From assembly GCA_038326995.1 (NCBI GenBank), contig JBBQKP010000029.1, positions 1 to 23,623 of the forward strand: 23,623 nucleotides of DNA. The letters are read 5' to 3'. Position 1 is the stretch's first letter. The number at the start of each line of letters is the position of its first letter. Positions 7,566-15,459 of this stretch are shown piece after piece. This stretch comes from JBBQKP01 sp038326995 (GTDB lineage Bacteria > Planctomycetota > Phycisphaerae > Tepidisphaerales > Tepidisphaeraceae). The position numbers and the translations under genes are program-made. Under the pieces are notes generated by a model. That model was not told the origin of the DNA. It worked only from the letters and a program-made list of their open reading frames with translations, and searched no databases.

Positions 7566-8042
7566 TTAGAGTTCCACGGTTTCGCCGCCGCGTTTCAGGA
7601 GGGTCCTGCCGTCTGCGACGTTTTGATAAACGGTTCGCGGGACATTCCCGCCCACCTCTTCCGCACTGACGAAGAGACCGTATTGCCAGAGTGCCTTGCG
7701 AATTGAAGCGTGATTTCGCTTTCCAATGTCGAAGGTCGCGCTGTCCTCGAACATTTTTGCCCCGCCCGCGAGCTTGACCTTCATCCGCTTGCGGCTCGCG
7801 CCGTGCCTCTCCATTTCGCTGACCAGCCACGCCAGTCCCGTGTCGCCGAACATCAGGGGCTTCGACTTCGCTCGCTGCGCGTCGAGCGTGCTTGTGGGCA
7901 GTTGAAAGTGGAGCAGGCCCGCGCAAAGAGCCTGAGGGTCCCACACCGCAACGCCGATGCACGATCCGAGCGAGTACGTCACCAGCACGTCTGATGCGCC
8001 GTTAACAACCTTCGCGTCCGAAATGGAAACCGTATACTGCAT
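7566..8042 (-). CDS. cheD: Receptor glutamine deamidase CheD
   Basis: CheD converts selected receptor glutamines to glutamates so that they become methylation sites; in some bacteria it also binds the CheC phosphatase. This 158-residue protein has the catalytic set in the right places: T22 and C28 in VTYSLGSCIGVAVWD, and H45 in LLHFQLP. The conserved LAGGAKMF (91-98) and IGKRN (106-110) follow. These residues lie one position away from those of the Thermotoga protein as I remember it, so the active site looks intact. It sits between cheR and cheY, 59 bp from cheR. The two receptors in the cluster are the obvious substrates. The start is the only sensible ATG, with a weak AGAG upstream. Confidence 0.95.
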   Translation of the reverse strand: MQYTVSISDAKVVNGASDVLVTYSLGSCIGVAVWDPQALCAGLLHFQLPTSTLDAQRAKSKPLMFGDTGLAWLVSEMERHGASRKRMKVKLAGGAKMFEDSATFDIGKRNHASIRKALWQYGLFVSAEEVGGNVPRTVYQNVADGRTLLKRGGETVEL

Positions 8043-8101
8043 GTTATTTCTCTGGGGCCGCCACTGCTCCTGCCTGTCCTTCTATTTTCGACTTATCTGA
8101 C

Positions 8102-8965
8102 CTACTGCTTTTGGTAAATCGTCGGTTTTACGAAACCGAACCTATGCTTCACGCCAGTCAAAGATTCGCTGTGGCCCGTGAACAAAATCCCGCCGGGTGC
8201 GAGAATCTGAAAATACCGCTCCACCAGCTTTTCCTGCGTCTGCTTATCAAAATAGATCATCACATTGCGGCAAAATATGAAATCAAACGGCCCGCTGAAC
8301 GGCCACTGCTGCATCAGGTTCAAGTGATTGAACACGATCATCGACCGAAGCGTCGAACTCACCGCAACGCACTTTTCCCCATCTCGCACGCGAGGTTCGA
8401 AATATTTTCCCTTTAGCTGCGGCGAAACCGTCTTGACCCGCTCCAGATCGTAAACGCCCGCTTGCGCTTTTTTCAGTACGCGCGTGCTGATGTCCGTCGC
8501 AAGAAGTTTCACATCCCACCCGCGATCCGCGCCCAGGCCGGGCAATGTTTCCCTGAGAACAATCGACAGCGTGTAAGGCTCCTCGCCGCTGCTGCAGCCG
8601 GCACTCCATCCGCGAATGCGCTTCGTGCCGTCCTTCGTTCGATTCTTCACCACGCTGGGCAGATGCGTCTGTGCCAGGTACTCGAAGTGATCGTTCTCGC
8701 GAAAAAAGCTCGTGAGGTTGGTCGAGAGTACGTCGATCATCTCGCCGAACTCGTCGGAACCGGGATCACTCAGCACGCGGTCCAGGTAATCGCCGTAGGT
8801 CTCGCACCCGGTGACACGCAGTCGCTTGGCCAGGCGAGACCTTGCCAGGTCGCGCTTGTTCTCGCCCATCGTGATTCCGCAGTGGTCGTACACCGCAGTG
8901 GCGAGTCGCCGAAAGTCACGATCGCTGATGTCCTGCTCTTGCTGTGTTGTATTTGTGTCAGCCAT
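8102..8965 (-). CDS. cheR: Chemotaxis protein methyltransferase CheR
   Basis: CheR methylates receptor glutamates with S-adenosylmethionine as donor. This 287-residue protein has the N-terminal helical domain (about 12-80), the signature TNLTSFFRE (82-90), the SAM-binding loop SAGCSSGEEPYTL (121-133), ATDIS (156-160), and FCRNVMIYFD (231-240) with GHSESL (264-269). The beta-subdomain segment between about 188 and 212 matches in length my recollection of E. coli CheR, the type that docks on a receptor C-terminal pentapeptide, and both receptors here carry a fitting tail. The length is typical. The ATG has no visible ribosome site. It is separated from the upstream receptor gene by 113 bp holding a strong hairpin and a heptamer array, so it may be differently expressed from the genes before it. 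Confidence 0.96.
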   Translation of the reverse strand: MADTNTTQQEQDISDRDFRRLATAVYDHCGITMGENKRDLARSRLAKRLRVTGCETYGDYLDRVLSDPGSDEFGEMIDVLSTNLTSFFRENDHFEYLAQTHLPSVVKNRTKDGTKRIRGWSAGCSSGEEPYTLSIVLRETLPGLGADRGWDVKLLATDISTRVLKKAQAGVYDLERVKTVSPQLKGKYFEPRVRDGEKCVAVSSTLRSMIVFNHLNLMQQWPFSGPFDFIFCRNVMIYFDKQTQEKLVERYFQILAPGGILFTGHSESLTGVKHRFGFVKPTIYQKQ

Positions 8966-8980
8966 AAGTGGGTGTCCGTC

Positions 8981-9017
8981 TAAAAGTGGTGGAACCGGCT
9001 TATCGCCGGCTCCACCA
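8981..9017 (-). terminator. Hairpin between receptor 1 and cheR
   Basis: A 13-bp stem has arms at 8987-8999 and 9005-9017 with a 5-nt loop. In RNA of the minus strand the arms pair fully, with one G-U wobble, and are followed by ACTTTTA. The U-run is short, so this is a weak intrinsic terminator or an attenuator/processing hairpin splitting the receptor half from the cheR-cheB half of the cluster. Confidence 0.55.
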
Positions 9018-9021
9018 GGTT

Positions 9022-9081
9022 ACGTTCGATGTTCGATCCGATTGCTTACGCTCGACGCTCGAACCTCATGTTCGACGCTCA
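9022..9081. repeat. Three tandem heptamer pairs ending in the receptor 1 stop codon
   Basis: Six copies of the heptamer A(C/T)G(C/T)TC(G/A) occur as three tandem pairs at 9022-9035, 9048-9061 and 9068-9081. The last copy contains the receptor 1 stop codon (9079-9081 on the minus strand). On the transcribed strand the units read CGA(A/G)C(A/G)T. Confidence 0.65.
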
Positions 9082-11043
9082 GGCCGCCTTGTTGAACTCG
9101 CCGAAGTCGCCAGGCGTTTCATTCGACGCGCTGGACTCCTCTTCAAGCGGGATCATCGTTTTGGCTTTGCTCTTCAGCTTGCTGGTCTTGCGTGCGACCG
9201 GTGCGGGCGCCGACTTGCGCGCCGAGGGCTTGTAAGTCTGAGACGACTGATGCTGATCATCGGTCGTGTCGCCACCCACGAGCTTCGACAGCTCGCGGAC
9301 GCAGGTCGAAAGTTCCTCGGCCTGGGCGCTGAGCTCTTCACTCGCCGCCGCAGATTCTTCCGCATTCGCAGCGTTCGTCTGTGTCACCTGATCCATCTGG
9401 CTCACTGACGTATTGATCTGCTCGATGCCCTGGCTCTGCTCGCGGCTGCTCGCGGCGATCTCGTTGATCAAACCGTTCACCTTCTGCGAACCGCCCACGA
9501 TCTCGCCCAGCGCGATGCTTACTTCCTTCGCGATCGACACGCCGCTCTTGGCGTTGTTCACGCTCTCTTCAATGAGCCCGCTCGTGTTCTTCGCGGCCTC
9601 TGCACTTCGCATCGCCAGGTTGCGCACTTCTTCTGCCACCACCGCAAAGCCCTTGCCCGCTTCACCCGCACGAGCGGCCTCGACCGCCGCGTTGAGTGCG
9701 AGCAAGTTCGTCTGGAACGCGATCTCGTCGATCACCTTGATGATCTTCGCCGTCTTATTCGCGCTCTCTTCGATCTGGCTGATCGCGCTGCTCATTCGGC
9801 CCATCGCTTCACTGCCTCGCGTCGCAGTCGTCTGCGCCTCGCCCGCCAGCGCCACCGCCTGCTGAGCGCTGTCGGCGTTCTTCTTGGTCATGCTGCTGAT
9901 CTCTTCCAAAGCACTCGACGTCTCTTCAAGGCTCGCGGCCTGTTCGCTCGCACCTTGTGCCAGCGACTGGCTGCTTGACGAAACCTGCTGTGATGCAGAC
10001 GCCGTCTGCTCTGAGCCGGCCTGAAGCTGTGACGCGATCCTGCGGACGACAGAGTTGATGCCGCCGGTGATGAACCAAGCGAGTCCGGCCCCGAAGAGGA
10101 CGGCAAGACCGATGCCGATGCCGATCAATCGAGTTGTAGACGTGATGACATCATTGGTCCTTTCGGCTGCCGATTTGCTGGCGTCGAGCCCTGAGTGGAT
10201 CATCCCAACGACCGCGTTAGAGAACGCCGCGCCGGTACGGGGGCCGTCGTTATCGACGACATACCACAGACGTGTGAGCGTGGCCTGCAGCTGAGCGACC
10301 TCGGCAAGAGCCGTATCGAACGCGGCTGCCTTGCCCGTAATCGCGGTGGGTACCGACAGTGCAATGGTTGCCGCGACAGATTGATCGCGACCCGACCTGA
10401 TCCCCGGCAGGCTTGCCATTACCTGTTCGAGTACTTTTGTGTCTCGCTCCACCTGCGCACGTCCTGTCTCGCGGAAGATCGTATTAAACTTGGCACGGGC
10501 GTCGCGATTAATTACGAAGGCGTCGAGGAACTTCGTCGCATCTTTCCCATCGCTCTTACTTTTTTCGATTATGACCTTGGCATCTTCGTCAAACGCCGCC
10601 AGAACTACGCGAAAGTTTTCGGAGAAGATGCCAAGCGACTTCTGCCTTTGCTCGTCCAACTTCATCACCTCGACCAGGACGTTGATGTACGTCGTCTTCA
10701 ATTCGTTGATCTTCGCGACCTCCTTCGTCGCCGCGTCCAAGTTGTTGGCTTTGGCGAAATCTTCGGCTTTCTTGATCGCGGCGGTCAACTTTTCAATTCC
10801 ACTGTGTACCTCCTTCAGATAGTGGTCCTTTCCTGACAATGAAAACGACCGTCCTGAGAGTTTAAGATCGCTCACCGTGACGACAACATTTGACATATCC
10901 GATACCTGCGGAAGGTACTCTTGTGTCAATGACGACGCCTTGGACGCAATCGCCGCGTTCTGCCACATCGAAAAACCACCGATGGAAGCTGTGATTGATA
11001 CAGAAAGACCGAAACCGATAAACAGACGAGTAGAGAGTTTCAT
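9079..11043 (-). CDS. Methyl-accepting chemotaxis protein, long sensor domain, no HAMP
   Basis: This 654-residue receptor has a first membrane helix at about 7-28 and a large, mainly helical extracytoplasmic domain at 29-305, whose size and helix-rich pattern would suit a double four-helix-bundle (HBM-like) sensor. The second helix is at about 306-328. The signalling rod begins only about eight residues later (336-591), so there is no room for a HAMP domain. The hairpin tip is the classical DEIAFQTNLLALNAAVEAAR region. The rod is flanked by Q/E-rich segments suited to CheR/CheB/CheD modification. A flexible Ser/Lys/Pro-rich tail (592-645) leads to DFGEFNKAA. The ligand cannot be predicted. 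It lies 51 bp after receptor 2, whose signalling rod is nearly identical. No ribosome site is evident before the ATG. Confidence 0.94.
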   Translation of the reverse strand: MKLSTRLFIGFGLSVSITASIGGFSMWQNAAIASKASSLTQEYLPQVSDMSNVVVTVSDLKLSGRSFSLSGKDHYLKEVHSGIEKLTAAIKKAEDFAKANNLDAATKEVAKINELKTTYINVLVEVMKLDEQRQKSLGIFSENFRVVLAAFDEDAKVIIEKSKSDGKDATKFLDAFVINRDARAKFNTIFRETGRAQVERDTKVLEQVMASLPGIRSGRDQSVAATIALSVPTAITGKAAAFDTALAEVAQLQATLTRLWYVVDNDGPRTGAAFSNAVVGMIHSGLDASKSAAERTNDVITSTTRLIGIGIGLAVLFGAGLAWFITGGINSVVRRIASQLQAGSEQTASASQQVSSSSQSLAQGASEQAASLEETSSALEEISSMTKKNADSAQQAVALAGEAQTTATRGSEAMGRMSSAISQIEESANKTAKIIKVIDEIAFQTNLLALNAAVEAARAGEAGKGFAVVAEEVRNLAMRSAEAAKNTSGLIEESVNNAKSGVSIAKEVSIALGEIVGGSQKVNGLINEIAASSREQSQGIEQINTSVSQMDQVTQTNAANAEESAAASEELSAQAEELSTCVRELSKLVGGDTTDDQHQSSQTYKPSARKSAPAPVARKTSKLKSKAKTMIPLEEESSASNETPGDFGEFNKAA

Positions 11044-11094
11044 GATAGTGATACCGAAAAGGGTTAAGGGAAGTTGGGATAAATCGAATGCCGT

Positions 11095-12744
11095 CTACGC
11101 GGCCTTGTTGAACTCACTGAAACCATCGGGCGTTTGTGCATCCGATGATGTCGACGACACTTCCGCTTCCAGCGGAATCATCTGCTTGGCCGACGGTTTA
11201 CTCGAACTGAAGCTGGTTTTTGATTTAGGTTTGGACACACGCGGCTTTGAGGCGGCGGACGATTTGACACGCGGCGAGGACGTCGCACGAGGTGTCTCTG
11301 CGGGCGTCGATTCAGATCCGCCCCCCCCGACGAGCTTCGACAGTTCGCGGACGCAGGTCGACAGTTCCTCGGCCTGGGCGCTGAGCTCTTCACTCGCCGC
11401 CGCAGATTCTTCCGCCGTGGCCGCGTTCGTCTGGGTCACCTGATCCATCTGGCTTACCGAAGAATTGATCTGCTCGATGCCCTGGCTCTGCTCGCGACTG
11501 CTCGCGGCGATCTCGTTGATCAAGCCGTTCACCTTCTGCGTACCGCCGACGATTTGATCGAGCGCGACGCTGACTTCCTTGGCGATCGACACGCCGCTCT
11601 TGGCGTTGTTTACGCTCTCTTCGATCAGCCCGCTCGTGTTCTTCGCGGCCTCGGCGCTTCGCATCGCCAGGTTGCGGACTTCTTCCGCCACCACAGCAAA
11701 TCCCTTGCCCGCTTCGCCCGCACGAGCGGCTTCCACCGCCGCGTTGAGAGCGAGCAGGTTCGTCTGGAACGCGATCTCGTCGATGACCTTGATGATCTTC
11801 GCCGTCTCGTTCGCGCTCTCTTCGATCTGGCTGATCGCGCTGCTCATGCGGCCCATCGCTTCGCTGCCACGCGTCGCGGCGGTCTGCGCCTCGCCCGCCA
11901 GCGCCACAGCCTGCTGCGCGCTGTCGGCGTTCTTCTTGGTCATGCTGCTGATCTCTTCGAGCGCACTCGACGACTCTTCAAGACTCGCGGCCTGCTCGCT
12001 CGCGCCCTGTGCCAGCGACTGGCTGCTCGAAGACACCTGCTGCGAAGCGGACGCCGTCTGTTCTGATCCGGCCTGAAGCTGTGACGCGATTTTCGAGAGG
12101 GCCTTGTTGACGGATCGGGAGATGACCCAGGTCAGCACGACAGAGAGCACGAGCGCGGCGGCCATTCCGGCGAACAGATAAAGGCGTGCGTCTTCGACGG
12201 CGTTGGTAATGGCGGTTCCGACCTCAGAGCCGGCGTCAATGTTCCACTGCCTAATCAGACCTGCCTGCCCGTCGAACGCGGTGTACGCTGGGACGACTTC
12301 CGAGTCGAAAATTTTCTCGAACGACTTGCCCTGTGCGGGGTTCTTTGCCGATTCCAAAGCACGCTGAACCGACGAGGTCCATACCGGACGCAATGAAGCG
12401 AGTTTATCAAAGAGCACCCGGTCGTCCGGCTGGGTGATCGTCTTCTCATAGTCTGCGAGCAACCCTGTCAGCTTCTGGTCACCCTTCGCGAGTTTGGCCG
12501 CAATCGCTTCGAGTTCGCCCTCATGGGTGGAGAGGCCGGCCGTCGTCAGTTCGGCGTAATTACGAATGAGCTGCGACTCCAATTCACCTGCCAGCGCGGT
12601 GCCCGGCAGCGAGTCGAGAGTGACACGGTCGGCGAGCGAGTTGAGCGCGTCGACCTTATAAAGCCCAACCGCGCCGAGAATCAGCGCGATGGTGGTGATG
12701 CTTGCGAAACCGACGAACATACGACGACCGATTGTGAAACTCAT
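11095..12744 (-). CDS. Methyl-accepting chemotaxis protein, four-helix-type sensor, no HAMP
   Basis: This 549-residue receptor has membrane helices at about 9-29 and 188-208 enclosing a domain of about 158 residues that resembles a four-helix-bundle (4HB_MCP) sensor. The signalling rod (about 219-474) follows the second helix after about ten residues, so HAMP is absent here too. The rod differs from that of receptor 1 at only about ten positions, while the sensor domains are unrelated by eye. The tail is Ser/Lys/Pro-rich, with MIPLE near its middle and GFSEFNKAA at the end, both shared with receptor 1. The start is supported by TAAGGA about eight bases before the ATG, a good ribosome site for this cluster. 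The ligand is unknown. It follows cheW across a 94-bp gap that carries an 8-bp tandem array. Confidence 0.94.
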   Translation of the reverse strand: MSFTIGRRMFVGFASITTIALILGAVGLYKVDALNSLADRVTLDSLPGTALAGELESQLIRNYAELTTAGLSTHEGELEAIAAKLAKGDQKLTGLLADYEKTITQPDDRVLFDKLASLRPVWTSSVQRALESAKNPAQGKSFEKIFDSEVVPAYTAFDGQAGLIRQWNIDAGSEVGTAITNAVEDARLYLFAGMAAALVLSVVLTWVISRSVNKALSKIASQLQAGSEQTASASQQVSSSSQSLAQGASEQAASLEESSSALEEISSMTKKNADSAQQAVALAGEAQTAATRGSEAMGRMSSAISQIEESANETAKIIKVIDEIAFQTNLLALNAAVEAARAGEAGKGFAVVAEEVRNLAMRSAEAAKNTSGLIEESVNNAKSGVSIAKEVSVALDQIVGGTQKVNGLINEIAASSREQSQGIEQINSSVSQMDQVTQTNAATAEESAAASEELSAQAEELSTCVRELSKLVGGGGSESTPAETPRATSSPRVKSSAASKPRVSKPKSKTSFSSSKPSAKQMIPLEAEVSSTSSDAQTPDGFSEFNKAA

Positions 12745-12795
12745 GGGAAATTCCTTAAAACAATTGGACTGAGTTGACTGGTATTTGAATTTGCG

Positions 12796-12843
12796 TGACC
12801 GAATGACCGAATGATCAAATGATCAAATGACGAGGTGATCAGG
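12796..12843. repeat. 8-bp tandem repeat seeded at the cheW stop codon
   Basis: Six contiguous 8-bp units start at 12796 (TGACCGAA twice, TGATCAAA twice, then TGACGAGG and TGATCAGG). The cheW stop codon (12839-12841, minus strand) lies across the last unit boundary, so the array extends from the stop into the gap before receptor 2. Confidence 0.8.
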
Positions 12844-13327
12844 CAGCAAGTGCTGCTGGAACTTCGTCGTCCGCGCCGAGAACTTTGCTGATATTGAGAA
12901 GAATTTTGACGGCAGCGCCGATCTTGCCCATTCCGAGGATGAACTGCGTGTCGACCGACGAGCCGAAGCCCGGCGCGTCTTCTATGTTTTCGTCGGTGAT
13001 GGATAGCACTTCGCTCACCTTGTCGACGATGAGCCCGGTGCTGCGCTTGCGACCATTCGTACAACTGGTTTCGACGACGATGATGCAGGTCTCTTCCGTG
13101 CGATCGACTTCGGGCATGGCGAACTTGCTACGCAAGTCGATGACACTGATGACCTGCCCGCGCAGGTTGATGACGCCTTTGACGTGTGATGGCACACGCG
13201 GGACGACTGTGATATCCATGATGCCGATGATTTCGCGCACCTTTAGAATCTCCAGGCCGTACCCTTCTTTACCAAGGGCAAAGGTGAGGTATTTTCCGCC
13301 GCGTGTTGTTCTTGTGGTTGTGTTCAT
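12839..13327 (-). CDS. cheW: Chemotaxis adaptor CheW
   Basis: CheW joins the histidine kinase CheA to the receptor tips. This 162-residue protein is a single CheW domain of normal length. It has the early strand KYLTFALGKEGYGLEILKVREI (in two halves, about 12-33), the VPRVPSHVKGVINLRGQVISVIDLR region (about 42-66) with the hallmark NLRG at 54-57, and the GLIVDKVSEVL segment. It begins 8 bp after the cheA stop codon, so the two are almost certainly co-transcribed and probably coupled in translation; there is no ribosome site of its own. It is the only CheW in the window and would serve both receptors. Confidence 0.96.
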   Translation of the reverse strand: MNTTTRTTRGGKYLTFALGKEGYGLEILKVREIIGIMDITVVPRVPSHVKGVINLRGQVISVIDLRSKFAMPEVDRTEETCIIVVETSCTNGRKRSTGLIVDKVSEVLSITDENIEDAPGFGSSVDTQFILGMGKIGAAVKILLNISKVLGADDEVPAALAA

Positions 13328-13335
13328 GGGATAGA

Positions 13336-15459
13336 TCAGTTGAAAGTCAGTTGGTTGGAATAGACGTCGAACAGGCCCGGCACGTCGACGATGAGGCTGA
13401 CGTTTCCGTCACCCAGGACGGCCCCGCCGCTGATGCCGCGGACGTCGCCGATTCCTTCGCCAAGATTCTTGATGACGACCTGCTCCTGTCCGAGCAGTTC
13501 GTCGACGAGCAGGCACGCCCTGCGATCGTTTTCGTGAACAATGACCACGAGCGATTTCGTCGGGTCTTGTGTTGTAGGCTCGACTCCAAAGAGGTCGTGA
13601 AGCCGGAGCAAGGGCAGCAAAGCGCCGCGCACACTCACGAGCTCGCCGCGCCCGTTGACCGTCGAGAGCATGTCGGGCGTGGGCCGGAGTGACTGCTCGA
13701 TCGAGTTGATCGGAACGATGTATTTATGCTGGCCGACTTTGACCACAAGCCCGTCGATCACCGCCAGGGTGAGAGGCAGGCGGATCGTGAAGATGCTTCC
13801 CACTCCGGGCGTCGAGCTGATATCAACTCGGCCGCGGAGCTTCTCAATATTCTGTTTCACCACATCCATGCCCACGCCGCGACCTGAAATATCAGTCACC
13901 TTGTCGGCCGTGCTCAAACCCGCGGCGAAGATCAGCTTGTAAATTTCGCTGTCGGGAAGAACCGCGTCGGGCGCTACAATTCCCGCTTCGATCGCCTTCT
14001 TCAAAATACGCTCTTTGTTCAAACCCTTGCCATCGTCGGTGATCTCGATGTTGATCGACCCGCCCTTGTGAAAGGCTTTAAGTTCGACCCTGCCCGTCGA
14101 TTTCTTGCCCGCCTTTACGCGGACATCGGGTGTTTCAATTCCATGGTCTATCGAATTACGAACCATATGCATGAGCGGGTCCGCCAATGCCTCGACCACA
14201 TTGCGGTCCAGCTCCGTCTCCGAGCCCGATAGAATCAATTCGACGTCCTTCATCATCTTGCGGCTGGTGTCGCGAGCCAGTCGTTTCATCTTCGTAAAGA
14301 CCTGCTGCACCTGCACCATGCGAAGCGACATCGACAGGTCCTGCAGCTCGCGGACGATCTTGCCGAGATGGCCCAGATGGCGAGACAGTCGTACGTTTTC
14401 TTTCGAGCTGGGCCCCAGGTCCTGGGCGACCATGCTGTTGGCAATCACAAGTTCGCCCACCATGTCGATGAGTCGATCAAGACGGTCCGTCGCCACTTTC
14501 ACCGTGCCGTCGCCCTGTGGCTTGGCTTCATTACCGGCCGACTGATCGGCGGCGGCAACTTCGCTGTTGATTTCTAACTTGGGCGCATCTTTCACAACGT
14601 TGATGACTTCCAGCGACGCGGGCAACGACGTCGCTTCGCTCGCCGCCGCCCCCTGTTTACCCGCAAGGAAGCCCTCGATTTTTTCCACGAGCGGATCGAC
14701 CTGCGACAACACCGCAAGCGGCGAACGCGTCGACGCCGCCACGTCCAGACAGCCGACCAATGCTTTACCGATGTCGATCGACCGCATCACCAAATCGCCG
14801 GCCGTGCCCGTCAACTGAAGCTGACCATTACGCGCCTTGTCCATAAGGCTTTCCGTAACGTGCGCCAGCGCTTGAATCTGCTGCAGATCGAGAAAACCCG
14901 CGACCCCTTTAATCGTGTGGAACGCGCGGAACAGGCAGCTCAGCGCTTCGGTGTTGGTCGGATCTTCCTCAAGAATGAGCATCTGCTGCTCGGCACTCTC
15001 AAGATGCCCGCTGCTCTCGGTGATAAACTCGCGAAGCAGTTCGAGCTCGTCGTCTGCAAAAACTTTTGCGAGCGACTTTTGTTCGTGTGATGCGACATCG
15101 ACCTTCGGCTGTGAATCCGAAAACGCCTTTTGAACGGTGTCGGTGGAAACCAACGCGTCGGGCAATGCCCCGGTGGTCATGAGTTGCTGCAAGTCGGCGA
15201 GGGTCTTCATCACCTTCGAAAGCTGCTGGGCCGTGTCGTCGACCTCCATAAGAATCAGTTGCTCCAGCATCGTGCGTGCCGAGTCCGCCATGCGGTCCAC
15301 ACATCCGACCATCGCCTCAGATGATGTGCCCGACTCTTTGACGCATTGCGCCAATTGCTCGAACCGCGCGTGGGCGTCGGCAAGGATTTGGAGGTCCGAA
15401 GCGTCGGCCGAGATGAGGGAGGCCGACAACTGTTCGATTTGTTCGCTAATGCTGTTCAT
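13336..15459 (-). CDS. cheA: Chemotaxis histidine kinase CheA
   Basis: CheA autophosphorylates under receptor control and phosphorylates CheY and CheB. This 707-residue protein contains an Hpt domain (about 135-235) with phospho-acceptor H181 in FHTIKGVAGF, a linker without an obvious P2 domain, and a dimerisation helix pair (about 320-400). The ATPase domain has N box HMVRNSIDHGIE (431-442), DDGKGL (475-480), FAAGLST (511-517) and GRGVGMD (526-532). A CheW-like P5 domain closes it (about 565-700). Residues 1-130 form an extra N-terminal helical region that is not a second Hpt, since the H-x-x-K-G motif is missing. I chose ATG 15459; the frame stays open 83 codons further upstream, but that stretch has no protein-like character. 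It is the first gene of the cluster. Confidence 0.96.
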   Translation of the reverse strand: MNSISEQIEQLSASLISADASDLQILADAHARFEQLAQCVKESGTSSEAMVGCVDRMADSARTMLEQLILMEVDDTAQQLSKVMKTLADLQQLMTTGALPDALVSTDTVQKAFSDSQPKVDVASHEQKSLAKVFADDELELLREFITESSGHLESAEQQMLILEEDPTNTEALSCLFRAFHTIKGVAGFLDLQQIQALAHVTESLMDKARNGQLQLTGTAGDLVMRSIDIGKALVGCLDVAASTRSPLAVLSQVDPLVEKIEGFLAGKQGAAASEATSLPASLEVINVVKDAPKLEINSEVAAADQSAGNEAKPQGDGTVKVATDRLDRLIDMVGELVIANSMVAQDLGPSSKENVRLSRHLGHLGKIVRELQDLSMSLRMVQVQQVFTKMKRLARDTSRKMMKDVELILSGSETELDRNVVEALADPLMHMVRNSIDHGIETPDVRVKAGKKSTGRVELKAFHKGGSINIEITDDGKGLNKERILKKAIEAGIVAPDAVLPDSEIYKLIFAAGLSTADKVTDISGRGVGMDVVKQNIEKLRGRVDISSTPGVGSIFTIRLPLTLAVIDGLVVKVGQHKYIVPINSIEQSLRPTPDMLSTVNGRGELVSVRGALLPLLRLHDLFGVEPTTQDPTKSLVVIVHENDRRACLLVDELLGQEQVVIKNLGEGIGDVRGISGGAVLGDGNVSLIVDVPGLFDVYSNQLTFN

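Noticed and set aside
11554..12076. Overlapping plus-strand open frames opposite the receptor 2 rod
   Set aside because: The same kind of frame appears opposite the receptor 1 rod, as expected when a repetitive Ala/Glu/Ser coiled-coil is read backwards.
12812..12827. FNR-type TTGAT-N4-ATCAA site in the 8-bp array
   Set aside because: TGATCA copies resemble half sites but the spacing and outer bases do not match, and the pattern follows from the tandem repeat itself.
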